Positions 1-7,913 are shown, counted from the stretch's first letter. The stretch is 13,918 bases of DNA from Verrucomicrobiales bacterium (GCA_003517285.1 DPAW01000028.1:1-13918), one strand, 5' to 3'. Numbers and translations are program-made. The notes: generated by a model from the letters alone, not told the origin.

Positions 1-1085
1 CAGGGGTTACCCTTATCCGCTTCGGCCCTGATCTGAGGCATAATAGATTCCAAAAGGGCTAAACCCGCCGGTTCATCACGTACGATTTTTTGGGCGGTAA
101 GCTGGAGCATGGCCAGTGTGTATTTACCCGCCAAATGATCCTGGGCCGCAGCCTTTTGTGCCCACTTCAATGCTTCGGATTCGTCTTTTTTGAAATACCA
201 CCCAATATGATGACAACGGGCAAGGAGTGCTTGGGCTGCCGCTTCCCCCGAATCGGCACGCATCAACAATTGCTCGGGATCAAATGGAGGTTTGATTTCC
301 ACTGTTTGCGGCGGGGGTAGCAGCGAGGAACCTGAAAGATTGCTCTCGACCTTGGTGACTTTGGCAAGGCCTTGATCGGAGCCCACCTCCAATGTGTCTC
401 CAGTATCCACCGGAATCTTGGGAAAGGTAAACTTGTATTGTGAGGTCAGTGTCTCATTGATTTGGAGGGTTATGGTGACGCTCTTCTCTTCAATTGTATA
501 CTGAGCCTGCCCATTGAAATCGGCTGTATTGGCTGAGCCGTCAGTCAGGAATTCCGTCCACGTCGGCTCTTCGGAATCGGGGAGAATATAATGGAGTTTT
601 TTCCCGGGCAGAAATCGGGTTAAGGAAACCGGCAAACGTTCCCGCTCGGGAAGTAGAGGGAAGGAAACAAGGTCTGTGGTGTTCGAATTGGGCGGCGTTT
701 CTTGAGCTGATGCTTGTGTCGGGGAGGTTTTCGGTTTTTTGGGGGGCTCCGCGAAGTTTGCTTCAGGATCTGGCTCTTTCTCTTTTTTGGTATAATATAT
801 AACGCCTGCAATACCCCCGCCCATTAACAGGGCGAACATGCCCACTATTGCCGCAATCATCCCCAAAGAATTCTGTTGGGGAGCCTGAGCTGGGGCATTG
901 ATCGTCTTTGGCGAGGAAGAAGGACTGATGGATGGGATCACCGCCTGAAGCGGGAGCCACTCCTGGGAATGTTCCGGGCGGCCGAAATCGTTTTGAGTGA
1001 GCAGTCCCTCGTTGATCCAGGCTTGAATCTGCTCATGAGAGTATGGCCCTGCCTCGGTTTCCCCGCGCTTGATAAGATAATTCAT
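1..1085 (-). CDS. GYF_2-domain, single-TM protein with Sel1-like repeats (3' end beyond window)
   Basis: Open without a stop from an ATG at 1085-1083 to the left edge, giving at least 361 residues. Residues 1-48 resemble a GYF_2 (DUF4339) domain: GPYSHEQIQAW, then a Gly-rich turn and a final EWLPL. Residues about 74-98 form one hydrophobic membrane span (start LGMIAAIVGMF), followed by a charged, Pro-rich linker to about 135. Residues 140-260 look like a beta-rich region I do not recognise. From about 271 there are Sel1/TPR-like helical repeats (GEAAAQALLARCHHIGWYF; DESEALKWAQKAAAQDH), with another beginning at the edge. The likely topology is GYF domain in the cytoplasm and the C-terminal part outside the membrane, as a protein-interaction scaffold; this is inference. 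The start is supported by AGGA nine bases upstream. Base composition appears more A+T-rich than in its neighbours. Partner and exact role are unknown. Confidence 0.85.
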   Translation of the reverse strand, partial: MNYLIKRGETEAGPYSHEQIQAWINEGLLTQNDFGRPEHSQEWLPLQAVIPSISPSSSPKTINAPAQAPQQNSLGMIAAIVGMFALLMGGGIAGVIYYTKKEKEPDPEANFAEPPKKPKTSPTQASAQETPPNSNTTDLVSFPLLPERERLPVSLTRFLPGKKLHYILPDSEEPTWTEFLTDGSANTADFNGQAQYTIEEKSVTITLQINETLTSQYKFTFPKIPVDTGDTLEVGSDQGLAKVTKVESNLSGSSLLPPPQTVEIKPPFDPEQLLMRADSGEAAAQALLARCHHIGWYFKKDESEALKWAQKAAAQDHLAGKYTLAMLQLTAQKIVRDEPAGLALLESIMPQIRAEADKGNP

Positions 1086-1094
1086 ATCAAATTT

Positions 1095-1107
1095 TCCTAA
1101 AATAGGA
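1095..1107 (-). promoter_or_regulatory. Ribosome binding site inside a small inverted repeat
   Basis: On the minus strand AGGA (1098-1095) lies nine bases before the ATG of the GYF_2 gene. It forms one arm of the inverted repeat TCCTA-aaa-TAGGA on the plus strand (1095-1107), so a weak five-base-pair hairpin could cover the site. The motif is seen directly; any regulatory effect is inference. Confidence 0.4.
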
Positions 1108-1112
1108 CTAAT

Positions 1113-1131
1113 GGCAGATCCAATATCTGCC
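1113..1131. promoter_or_regulatory. Dyad 1 (GGCAGAT-N5-ATCTGCC) between divergent genes
   Basis: Perfect seven-base inverted arms separated by CCAAT, 28 bases upstream of the GYF_2 start. The arms share GCAGA/TCTGC with a second palindrome 21 bases further on. A transcription-factor operator is a reasonable guess, but no regulator is identified here. Confidence 0.45.
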
Positions 1132-1151
1132 GCGCTGGGACCTTGTTTCTA

Positions 1152-1165
1152 GCAGAATATTCTGC
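1152..1165. promoter_or_regulatory. Dyad 2: perfect 14-base palindrome GCAGAATATTCTGC
   Basis: A perfect palindrome in the divergent region, 86 bases before the hydrolase start and 66 before the GYF_2 start. Its outer GCAGA/TCTGC half-sites match those of dyad 1. It is consistent with binding of a dimeric regulator; this is inference from symmetry only. Confidence 0.45.
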
Positions 1166-1210
1166 AAAAGAAAGTGGATAATAGGATTATTGGAATGCCC
1201 AAGTCCTCAA

Positions 1211-1239
1211 TTGCCAAACATAGACGAACCCCGTAGTGT
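1211..1239 (+). promoter_or_regulatory. Possible sigma70-type promoter of the hydrolase gene
   Basis: TTGCCA (1211-1216, five of six to the -35 consensus), a 17-base spacer, then TAGTGT (1234-1239, only three of six to the -10). It would start transcription a few bases before the ATG at 1252, giving a very short leader. Weak; listed because the spacing is exact and no clear Shine-Dalgarno sequence precedes this gene. Confidence 0.22.
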
Positions 1240-1251
1240 GTTCCCACAGGC

Positions 1252-3273
1252 ATGAGTGATCTAATTCGATCCATAATTGCGGGAATCTTGTTGGTGGCCT
1301 TGGGGTGCACAAATGCGGAGTATCCCATCAGTGTCCAAGCAAACTCTGATTCCGACCAGGCGGAGGAGTGCGAGATGTGCCGGACGCCGGGGAGTCGGGC
1401 GTTGTTTTTAAAGGCGGCATTGGCGGAGGAAAAACGGGTGGCAAATGTGGAGCCGGTGACGGCGGAGGAGGTGACGACGGCGTTGTCGGAGGAGATCATT
1501 GGGCCAGATCTCGCGCTGGAAGAGGTGCAGGTGTTCAACGAGACCCGTGTGCCGGATATGCCGCGGGTGCGCACGGCCGAGGAATGGCAGGCCGAGGCCT
1601 CAGCCATTCGCAAGCAGGTGCTCGATCGCGTGGTGTTTCGCGGCGGCGCGGCGGAATGGCGGGGTACCCCGCTGCGGGTTGAATGGGGCAAGACGATTGA
1701 AGATCTGCCCGGATACCGGATTAAAAAACTGAGATTCGAGGCGGTGCCGGAATGGTGGATTCCGGCACTGCTGTACGAGCCACTGGAGTTGAAGGGGAAA
1801 GTGCCGGTGGTGCTGAATGTCAACGGGCACGCGCGCACGGGTAAGGCGACGGATTACAAGCAGCTCCGCTGCATTAACCTAGCCAAGCGCGGCATGATCG
1901 CGCTGAATGTGGAATGGATCGGCATGGGGCAATTCGCTAACCGCATGGGGCATTATCAGATGGCGCAGCTGGATCTCTGCGGAGTGGCGGGCATCGCACC
2001 TTTTTACCTGAACATGAGCAAGGGACTTGATGTGCTGCTGGCGCATCCGAATGCCGACCCGGATCGCGTGGCTGTGGCCGGTCTGTCCGGTGGCGGTTGG
2101 CAAACGATCTTTATCAGCTCACTGGATGAACGGGTGAAGCTGGCCAATCCGGTGGCCGGCTATTCAAGCTTCAAGACGCGCGTCCGGCACGGCAAGGATT
2201 TGGGCGACTCGGAACAGACGCCCAACGATCTCGCGGTATACGCGGATTACACGCACCTCACGGCTATGCTTGCTGATCGTGCGGCGTTGCTGACCAACAA
2301 CGCGTACGATCGCTGCTGCTTCACGGCCGGTCATGCGCTGCCGCCGTTGATTGATGCGGCAGCACCGATTTTCAGCCTGCTGGATCGACGGGATTATTTG
2401 CGAACTCACATCAATCACAAACCTGGCTCGCACAACTTTGGCGTGGATAACCGCCAGCAATTGTACCGGTTCATGGGCGATGTGTTTTATCCCGGGGACA
2501 CCTCGTTTGATGCGCGGGAAATTCCCAGTGAAGCGGAGGTGAAAAGTTACGATGATCTGGTTGTGCCGTTGCCGAAGGATAATCATTCCTTCAACTCCAT
2601 CGCGCTCGGGTTGATGAAAGACCTGCCCAAGCCGCAAACAGGTAGTACGGCTGAGCAACGCAAACGGTTGCTGGAGATTATTCACGCCAAGGAGTACACG
2701 GCGACGGCCGAGAAGGTCGGCGGCGAAGGCGGGGTGGTGCATTTTCAATTTTCCCTTGGTCGCGACTGGACGGTGCCGGCGACGGTGTTTACGCCGCCGG
2801 AGGTCAAGGCGACCACGCTGTTGATCGCCGATGAAGGGCGGGCAAAACAAACCGTTGCGGTCACCCAACTCATGAAGGACGGCTATCGGGTGGTGGCCTT
2901 GGATCCGTTTTTCTTTGGTGAATCCAAGATCAAGAGCCGCGATTTTCTTCATGTGATCCTGATGCATGCAGTGGGCGAGCGCGCCTTGGGAGTGCAGGCC
3001 GGACAGATTGCGGCAATCGCCGACTGGGCGGCGGAGGCGTATGGCGAGCCGGTGGGACTGCAATCGGTCGGTCCGCGTCTCAGTGTGGCGGCGCGTTTGG
3101 CGGCGGTGCAAACCGAGGCAATCCAGTCGGTTGCCCTGCATGATCCCATGCAATCGCTCAAGGAAGTGCTCACCGAAAATCGCGGGGCGAATCATCTGCC
3201 GGAAATGATGTGCTTCGGTCTGTTGGAAGCTTTTGACCTCAAACAAATTGAGGCGTTGAAATTGAACCCCTAA
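1252..3273 (+). CDS. Secreted two-domain alpha/beta-hydrolase, acetylxylan esterase-like
   Basis: 673 residues. The N-terminus is an export signal: hydrophobic residues 8-18, then GCTNA. The site could be signal peptidase I after Ala22 or a poor lipobox at Cys19. Residues about 140-420 form an alpha/beta-hydrolase domain with nucleophile elbow GLSGGG (Ser279) and His389/His394 in NHKPGSHNF as catalytic His candidates. The stretches NVNGHARTGKATDYKQ and LNVEWIGMGQ resemble large secreted esterases of PVC bacteria. Residues about 490-673 look like a second, degenerate hydrolase fold: they repeat the pattern VPATVFTPPE, then LLIADEG, then YRVVALDPFFFG, with LQSVG where an active elbow would sit. 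The likely role is ester cleavage on polysaccharide or a related substrate in the periplasm; the substrate is unknown. The haem-motif gene follows after 23 bases, probably co-transcribed. The ATG at 1252 was chosen because it is the only start that gives a signal peptide. Confidence 0.8.
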   Translation: MSDLIRSIIAGILLVALGCTNAEYPISVQANSDSDQAEECEMCRTPGSRALFLKAALAEEKRVANVEPVTAEEVTTALSEEIIGPDLALEEVQVFNETRVPDMPRVRTAEEWQAEASAIRKQVLDRVVFRGGAAEWRGTPLRVEWGKTIEDLPGYRIKKLRFEAVPEWWIPALLYEPLELKGKVPVVLNVNGHARTGKATDYKQLRCINLAKRGMIALNVEWIGMGQFANRMGHYQMAQLDLCGVAGIAPFYLNMSKGLDVLLAHPNADPDRVAVAGLSGGGWQTIFISSLDERVKLANPVAGYSSFKTRVRHGKDLGDSEQTPNDLAVYADYTHLTAMLADRAALLTNNAYDRCCFTAGHALPPLIDAAAPIFSLLDRRDYLRTHINHKPGSHNFGVDNRQQLYRFMGDVFYPGDTSFDAREIPSEAEVKSYDDLVVPLPKDNHSFNSIALGLMKDLPKPQTGSTAEQRKRLLEIIHAKEYTATAEKVGGEGGVVHFQFSLGRDWTVPATVFTPPEVKATTLLIADEGRAKQTVAVTQLMKDGYRVVALDPFFFGESKIKSRDFLHVILMHAVGERALGVQAGQIAAIADWAAEAYGEPVGLQSVGPRLSVAARLAAVQTEAIQSVALHDPMQSLKEVLTENRGANHLPEMMCFGLLEAFDLKQIEALKLNP

Positions 3274-3296
3274 CGCCTGTCGCCCGTCAGAGTTTC

Positions 3297-4511
3297 ATGA
3301 ATCGCGCGTTGTTGCTTACCCTCCTGTGGCTGGCGTGGCCTGCCGAAGCGGCCAAGCGCCTGCGCGACTTTGAAAAGGCGCCGCACAATTATTGGGAACA
3401 CCCGCCGCGCGATCGCTTCACGCAGCTCAAGTCGGCACTCGAAGGCGGCCGCATCCCGCTGGATCGCGCCAGTGAAAAGGCCTTCGTCATTAGCCTGTTA
3501 AGGGCACTGGATATTTCGCCAGCCTCGCAAACGTTGGTGTTTTCCACCACGAGCCTGCAGCTGCGGCGTATATCCCCACGCAACCCGCGCGCGCTGTATT
3601 TTAATGAGGATATCTACGTAGGTTGGGTGCCGGGCGGTCAGCTGGAAATTGTGTCGATCGATCCGAGGCTGGGCGGTATCTTTTATATCTTCGATATTCC
3701 GCGCGGATCCGCGCCGGTCAAGGTGGAGCGCAGTGCACGGTGTTTTAATTGCCATGCGGAATTTGAAATCGGCCGAGTGCCGGGGTTGTTGCTAAAGAGC
3801 GTGGTGCCGGCCAATGGCGGAGGGAGTCTGGAATCGTTCCGAAACGACCGCACGGGCCATGCGATTCCCTTTAAGGACCGCTTCGGTGGTTGGCACTTGA
3901 CCGGTCGGCACGGTATCGAGCAACATAAGGGCAATCTGGTGGGCGAATTTGTAGCCGGCACCATCAAGACGTATCCGAATCCGCCGGCCAAAAACTATCG
4001 CTCCGAAACCTACCCCGTGGCCACCAGCGATGTGTTGGCGCACTTACTGCAGGAACATCAGGTGGGATTTGTGAATCGCGCCATCAAGGCCACTTACGAC
4101 ACTCGCGCGGCCTTGGCTGCCGGCGAGGCGGAGGCTGTCATTCAGAAATATGGCGAGACACTGGTGCATTACCTGTTGTTTACCGAGGAAACTCCGTTGC
4201 CCGCCGGCGGACTGGATGGTGACACTGCCTTGAAACAATTCTTTTTGGCCCGCGCGCGCAAGACGCCGCAAGGCGTGTCGCTTCGCGAATTAGATTTGCG
4301 CACACGGATGTTCAAGCACCGCTGCAGCTACATGATTCACAGCGCAGCCTTCACCGGATTGCCCACGGCATTGAAAACGGCGGTGTTGAACAATCTCCGA
4401 GCCGCCCTTACCACCGATCACGCCCTGGGGGCGCATCTTCCCTCCGCCGAGAAGCAGGTGATCCATAGCATCCTCACCGCTACCTTCGCCCCGTACAAGG
4501 CATTGGAATAA
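3297..4511 (+). CDS. Secreted CxxCH (single c-type haem motif) protein of unknown function
   Basis: 404 residues. A signal peptide ends at about Ala18 (PAEA before AKRL). One c-type haem attachment motif, CFNCH, lies at residues 149-153. Around it are blocks I recognise as conserved in a family of uncharacterised Planctomycete and Verrucomicrobial proteins: NYWEHPPRDRFTQLK near the N-terminus, QTLVFSTTSLQLRRISP, ALYFNEDIYVGWVPGG, RFGGWHLTGRHG, and LRTRMFKHRCSYMIHS near residue 340. Most of the chain is not a cytochrome fold, so the haem site sits inside a larger domain. Met339, Met347 or one of several His residues could be the distal ligand. The likely location is the periplasm, in electron transfer or a redox enzyme; the substrate is unknown. 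It follows the hydrolase gene by 23 bases with no terminator between, so the two are probably one transcript, though a shared pathway is not shown. Confidence 0.78.
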   Translation: MNRALLLTLLWLAWPAEAAKRLRDFEKAPHNYWEHPPRDRFTQLKSALEGGRIPLDRASEKAFVISLLRALDISPASQTLVFSTTSLQLRRISPRNPRALYFNEDIYVGWVPGGQLEIVSIDPRLGGIFYIFDIPRGSAPVKVERSARCFNCHAEFEIGRVPGLLLKSVVPANGGGSLESFRNDRTGHAIPFKDRFGGWHLTGRHGIEQHKGNLVGEFVAGTIKTYPNPPAKNYRSETYPVATSDVLAHLLQEHQVGFVNRAIKATYDTRAALAAGEAEAVIQKYGETLVHYLLFTEETPLPAGGLDGDTALKQFFLARARKTPQGVSLRELDLRTRMFKHRCSYMIHSAAFTGLPTALKTAVLNNLRAALTTDHALGAHLPSAEKQVIHSILTATFAPYKALE

Positions 4512-4545
4512 GGGGCGGGACTCGTCACCTCTCTTGATTGCCTAA

Positions 4546-4572
4546 TAAAAAAAGGCGCCCTAGGGCGCCTTT
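4546..4572. terminator. Bidirectional intrinsic terminator, perfect 22-base palindrome
   Basis: AAAGGCGCCC (4551-4560), TA, GGGCGCCTTT (4563-4572) is perfectly self-complementary. Read on the minus strand it is a GC stem followed by seven T (complement of A 4547-4553), a strong Rho-independent terminator for the rhodanese gene, whose stop is at 4597. Read on the plus strand it is followed by TTTGAATTT, weaker but able to end the hydrolase/haem-motif transcript. Placement between two convergent genes fits. Confidence 0.85.
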
Positions 4573-4596
4573 GAATTTGTTGAAGTGATAGAAATT

Positions 4597-4980
4597 CTAG
4601 TTCTTTTCAACCTTCTTGCCGGCTTTGAGCCAGCCAGCGATGCCGGCGGAGAGGTGCTTCACATTTTTGAAGCCAAGCTCTTCAGCGGCGGAGGCGCCAC
4701 GCTTGTAGGCGGAGCAACGGGAGCTGCCGCAGTAAGCCACTACCAGGGTGTCTTTGCCCACTTTGGATAGCTGCTTGGCCAACGCGTCCTTGTTGCTGAA
4801 GGACACGGCGCCCGGAATGTGGCCTCTCGTGGTGAAGGATTTAGCGCCGTTCACGTCGATGACGGCAACCTTGCCGGATTTGATTGCTTTCTCGAGGTCA
4901 GCGATGGAGATGTCCGGGTATTCGCCGGCCTGTACGTTTACCGCGAAGATTACGGCAATGAGTGCAATGAGGTTTTTCAT
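4597..4980 (-). CDS. Secreted single-domain rhodanese-like protein
   Basis: 127 residues. Signal peptide 1-18 (cleavage after VQA). Residues 22-124 are one rhodanese domain: the IDVNGAKSFTTRGHIPGA strand-turn that opens the active-site face, then the active-site loop YCGSSRCSAYK with catalytic Cys84 and a second Cys89, and a terminal AGIAGWLKAG helix typical of the fold. Rhodaneses carry a persulfide on the active Cys and move sulfane sulfur to an acceptor; a periplasmic form such as this could handle thiosulfate or polysulfide or serve as a redox relay. The CxxxxC loop could also form a disulfide. The gene stands alone between trpS upstream and the terminator at 4546-4572. No Shine-Dalgarno sequence is visible. 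TATAAA on the minus strand ends seven bases before the ATG, so a nearly leaderless mRNA is possible. Confidence 0.87.
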   Translation of the reverse strand: MKNLIALIAVIFAVNVQAGEYPDISIADLEKAIKSGKVAVIDVNGAKSFTTRGHIPGAVSFSNKDALAKQLSKVGKDTLVVAYCGSSRCSAYKRGASAAEELGFKNVKHLSAGIAGWLKAGKKVEKN

Positions 4981-5127
4981 AGTCTGATTTATAGTGTTTG
5001 GATTTTATTTCCCGGCAGGCCGAGGCCTTTGTGGTAGTCAGTGGACTTGCGCGAACCCTAGCGATTCAGGTTCATTTCGCAACCTTTTTTCCCTGTGCGC
5101 TAGTGCGGGGACTGTCATATTACGGCC

Positions 5128-5193
5128 ATGGCGCATGACACCTTTTCCGTGGGGGATCGCACTGCCGTGATCGACAGCAACCCCACGAAGTAA
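5128..5193 (+). other. Unrecognised 21-codon ORF in the trpS-rhodanese gap
   Basis: ATG to TAA encodes MAHDTFSVGDRTAVIDSNPTK, with no visible Shine-Dalgarno sequence and on the opposite strand to both neighbours. It reads like a protein fragment rather than a regulatory peptide and could be a remnant of a lost gene or chance. Nothing else is recognisable in the 217-base gap 4981-5197. Confidence 0.15.
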
Positions 5194-5197
5194 CTGC

Positions 5198-6163
5198 CTA
5201 ACTCAACCCGCAGTTTTTCTTGGCTCGGTCAACCACTGTTGAAGCTAGTGCGCGTGCTTTCTCGGCACTTTCCTGTAATACTTGATCCACGTAGTCCAAA
5301 TTATTCTCCAGCTCAGCACGCTTGGCGCGCGCCTCGGTAAAGTATTCCCAGTAATGTTTAAAGAGAGTTTTCTTTAAGTCCCCATAGCCCAGCCCACCTC
5401 CGCGCAATTTATTTTCCGTTTCACTGGCTATTTCCTCAGTCGCAAAAAGTTTGAGCAGTTGGATGGCGATATTCTTTTCTGCATCTGGCTTGGGTTCCTC
5501 CGGTGGTCGGCTATCCATGACTAGCCGCATCACTTTTTTGCGTAGCGGTTTTTCAGCCCCAAAAATCTCAATCGTGTTATCGTAGCTCTTACTCATTTTC
5601 TGGCCGTCAGTGCCAGGCACCGCGGCCACCTCATCGCGGATGCGTGGTTCTGGTATTACAAAGGTTTCGCCATAAGTCTGATTGAATTTACCGGCAATAT
5701 CGCGCGTGACCTCCACGTGTTGTTTCTGATCGCGGCCCACGGGTACGACGTTGCTGTCGTAGATCAAAATATCCGCCGCCATCAGGACAGGATAGGCAAA
5801 CAGGCCATGGTTGGGCTTGAGCCCCTTGGAGAGCTTGTCCTTGTAGCTGTGGCAATTCTCCAGCATCGGCATGGGCGTGAGCGTGGTGAGCAGCCAGGTC
5901 AACTCGGTGACTTCGGGTACATCGCTCTGGCGGAAGAACACCGCTTTGGCCGGATCCAGCCCGCACGCGAGAAAATCCAGCGCCACATCCTGCGTATTCT
6001 GGCGGCGTTGATCTGCATCATAGAGCGAGGTCATCGAGTGGTAATCAGCTATGAAATAATACGCCTCGCCTTCGTCTTGGAGTTCAATGGCCGGCTGCAT
6101 CATGCCGAAGTAGTTGCCTACATGCAGCGCGCCGGAAGGTTGGATGCCGGAAAGAATCCGCAT
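5198..6163 (-). CDS. trpS: Tryptophan--tRNA ligase
   Basis: 321 residues from the chosen start. This class I aminoacyl-tRNA synthetase activates tryptophan with ATP and charges tRNA-Trp in the cytoplasm. Hallmarks: [17 protein letters not shown] at the N-terminus carries the HIGH-equivalent HVGN (residues 14-17), and [15 protein letters not shown] carries the KMSKS loop (residues 189-193). The substrate-pocket segment [11 protein letters not shown] and the [12 protein letters not shown] strand are also as in the family. The frame stays open to an ATG at 6241, adding 26 residues ([10 protein letters not shown] and onward). I prefer the ATG at 6163 because known TrpS proteins begin at this point and because a good promoter at 6207-6235 lies downstream of the longer start. 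The longer start does have GGGAAG in front of it, so it is not excluded. Divergent from pntA. Confidence 0.95.
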   Translation of the reverse strand: MRILSGIQPSGALHVGNYFGMMQPAIELQDEGEAYYFIADYHSMTSLYDADQRRQNTQDVALDFLACGLDPAKAVFFRQSDVPEVTELTWLLTTLTPMPMLENCHSYKDKLSKGLKPNHGLFAYPVLMAADILIYDSNVVPVGRDQKQHVEVTRDIAGKFNQTYGETFVIPEPRIRDEVAAVPGTDGQKMSKSYDNTIEIFGAEKPLRKKVMRLVMDSRPPEEPKPDAEKNIAIQLLKLFATEEIASETENKLRGGGLGYGDLKKTLFKHYWEYFTEARAKRAELENNLDYVDQVLQESAEKARALASTVVDRAKKNCGLS

Positions 6164-6206
6164 GGCGTGGAAGGTAGCAGGCACCGGCGGCGCGTTCAAG
6201 CGGCCC

Positions 6207-6235
6207 TTGATAAATAAGGCTTTTTCATTTGGCAA
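6207..6235 (-). promoter_or_regulatory. Likely sigma70-type promoter of trpS
   Basis: On the minus strand TTGCCA (6235-6230; five of six), a 17-base spacer, and TATCAA (6212-6207; four of six). Transcription would begin near 6200 and give a leader of about 37 bases to the ATG at 6163. Prediction from consensus only. Confidence 0.45.
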
Positions 6236-6344
6236 TCGCATGACAAACTTCCCGCGCTGCGGGAGGACGCTCGCAGTTCAGCATGACCGTTTCGGTGAAT
6301 CAGTTTGTTCAGCACAAGGCTGCCGTGGGTGCCCCTCGATTTGT

Positions 6345-6349
6345 GGAGG
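6345..6349 (+). promoter_or_regulatory. Ribosome binding site fixing the pntA start
   Basis: GGAGG ten bases before the ATG at 6360. It supports this start over the upstream in-frame ATG at 6114, which lies inside trpS antisense. Confidence 0.6.
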
Positions 6350-6359
6350 CTCATCGCGC

Positions 6360-7913
6360 ATGAAGCTCGGTATTGTTCGCGAAACATTCGAGGGGGAGCG
6401 CCGTGTGATTGCCACGCCCGAGGCGGTGGAGAAATGGGTGGCCGCCGGGCATAAGGTGTGGGTGGAGCAGGGCGCGGGAGACCGCTGTAGTGCCTCCGAT
6501 GCCGCCTATGAATCTGCCGGGGCCAAGGTGGTGGATACCGCCACGGCTTGGACCGAGCCGGAGCTGATTCTCAAGGTTCACGCCCCGAATGACACAGAAA
6601 TTGACCGGCTCCCCGAAGGTCGCGCACTGATCAGTCTGGTTTATCCTGCGCAAAATCCCGTGCTGATTCAGCGGCTGGAGGCCAAGCGCATTACTTCATT
6701 TGCCTTGGACTGCGTGCCGCGCATCACCCGGGCGCAGCCGATGGATGTGCTCAGCTCGCAAACCGGCATTGCGGGCTACCGCGCTGTGCTAAATGGCGCG
6801 CAACATTACGGACGTTATTTTAAAGGCCAAATCACTGCTGCCGGCCGGACGCCGCCGGCGAATGTGTTGATCATCGGCGCCGGTGTAGCCGGTTTGGCGG
6901 CTATTGCTACTGCTCGCGATCTAGGGGCGCAAGTGAAGGTCTTTGATGTGCGGGCGCCTGTGAAAGAAGAGGTGGAAAGCTTGGGGGCCACATTTCTGGA
7001 GATCGAATCAGAAGAATCCGGTGAAGGCGTCGGCGGCTACGCCAAAGAGATGGGCAAGAAGAGTCAAGATGCCCAACACGAGCTGTTCCAGAAAGAGGCG
7101 GCCAACACGGATTTGGTGATCACCACCGCGCTCATTCCCGGCAAACCGGCGCCGCTGCTTTTACCCAAGGAAGTGGTGGAGGCGTTAAAACCCGGAAGCG
7201 TGATTGTGGACTTGGCCGCGCGGGCCGGCGGCAATTGTGAACTAACCCAACCCGGCGAAGTGGTTGATCATAAGGGTGTCACCATTATTGGGCCCACGTT
7301 GATTGAGAGCGAACTGCCGCGGCAAGCCAGTGATTTCCTAGGCCAGAACGTGACACGCTTTCTAACCCTGCTGTCACCCAAAGGCGAGATGAGCGTGGAT
7401 TTGGAGGATGACATCATCCGCTGCATGCTCATCACGCGGGAAGGCAAAACCCACTGGCCGCCGGAGAACATTCCGCAACCGGACAAGCCCAAGCCCGGCA
7501 CGACCGCAGCCGCGCCAGTGACGATGAATGAGCCGGAAGATAGCGGCGTGGGAAAATACATGTTCGCCGCGGCCATTCTGGGGCTCACGTTGCTGGTGGG
7601 TGCCAAGGCACCCAAGGATTTCATTGAGCACTACACCGTGTTCGTGCTCGCGTGCGTCATCGGCTACAACGTGGTCTGGGGCGTGACCCATTCACTGCAC
7701 ACCCCGCTCATGGCGGTAACCAACGCGATTAGTGGCATCATCGTGCTCGGGGGTATTCTACTGGCACTTACCACTGTTTCCAAAGCAGTCCTTTGGCTGT
7801 CGTTGGTGGCCGTGTTGGTGGCCAGTATCAATGTCTTCGGTGGTTTTCTCGTAACCCATCGCATGCTGAAAATGTTCCGTTCGGATAAGGACCGGAAAGG
7901 AGGCAAGGCATGA
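6360..7913 (+). CDS. pntA: NAD(P) transhydrogenase subunit alpha
   Basis: 517 residues, close to E. coli PntA (510), so this is the undivided form with the NAD(H)-binding domain I and the first membrane helices in one chain. Domain I starts [16 protein letters not shown]. The Rossmann glycine motif GAGVAG is at 173-178 followed by acidic strand end [18 protein letters not shown] (132-142) and [10 protein letters not shown] (321-330) are family signatures. After a Pro/Ala-rich linker (about 372-396) come about four membrane spans at roughly 400-415, 425-443, 450-472 and 477-499. With PntB it forms the inner-membrane pump that couples proton entry to hydride transfer from NADH to NADP+, supplying NADPH. 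It overlaps pntB by four bases (ATGA). The 82-codon in-frame N-terminal extension was rejected: the family start, GGAGG at the right distance and lack of homology all point to 6360. Confidence 0.96.
   Translation: MKLGIVRETFEGERRVIATPEAVEKWVAAGHKVWVEQGAGDRCSASDAAYESAGAKVVDTATAWTEPELILKVHAPNDTEIDRLPEGRALISLVYPAQNPVLIQRLEAKRITSFALDCVPRITRAQPMDVLSSQTGIAGYRAVLNGAQHYGRYFKGQITAAGRTPPANVLIIGAGVAGLAAIATARDLGAQVKVFDVRAPVKEEVESLGATFLEIESEESGEGVGGYAKEMGKKSQDAQHELFQKEAANTDLVITTALIPGKPAPLLLPKEVVEALKPGSVIVDLAARAGGNCELTQPGEVVDHKGVTIIGPTLIESELPRQASDFLGQNVTRFLTLLSPKGEMSVDLEDDIIRCMLITREGKTHWPPENIPQPDKPKPGTTAAAPVTMNEPEDSGVGKYMFAAAILGLTLLVGAKAPKDFIEHYTVFVLACVIGYNVVWGVTHSLHTPLMAVTNAISGIIVLGGILLALTTVSKAVLWLSLVAVLVASINVFGGFLVTHRMLKMFRSDKDRKGGKA
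7898..7903 (+). promoter_or_regulatory. Perfect Shine-Dalgarno of pntB inside the end of pntA
   Basis: AGGAGG six bases before the pntB ATG at 7910. With the ATGA overlap of stop and start this suggests coupled translation of the two subunits. Confidence 0.7.

Noticed and set aside
2164..3246. 360-codon open frame on the minus strand
   Set aside because: Fully antisense to the hydrolase gene, rich in Arg/His as expected from a shadow of a GC-rich gene, and no recognisable domain.
5068..5090. Hairpin AGGTT/AACCT followed by T-run, plus strand
   Set aside because: Only five pairs and no plus-strand gene ends upstream; probably chance.
5717..6217. 166-codon plus-strand frame
   Set aside because: Antisense to trpS with no family features.
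6114..6359. N-terminal extension of pntA by 82 codons
   Set aside because: Overlaps the opposite-strand trpS gene, has no homology to PntA, and a GGAGG precedes the conserved start at 6360.
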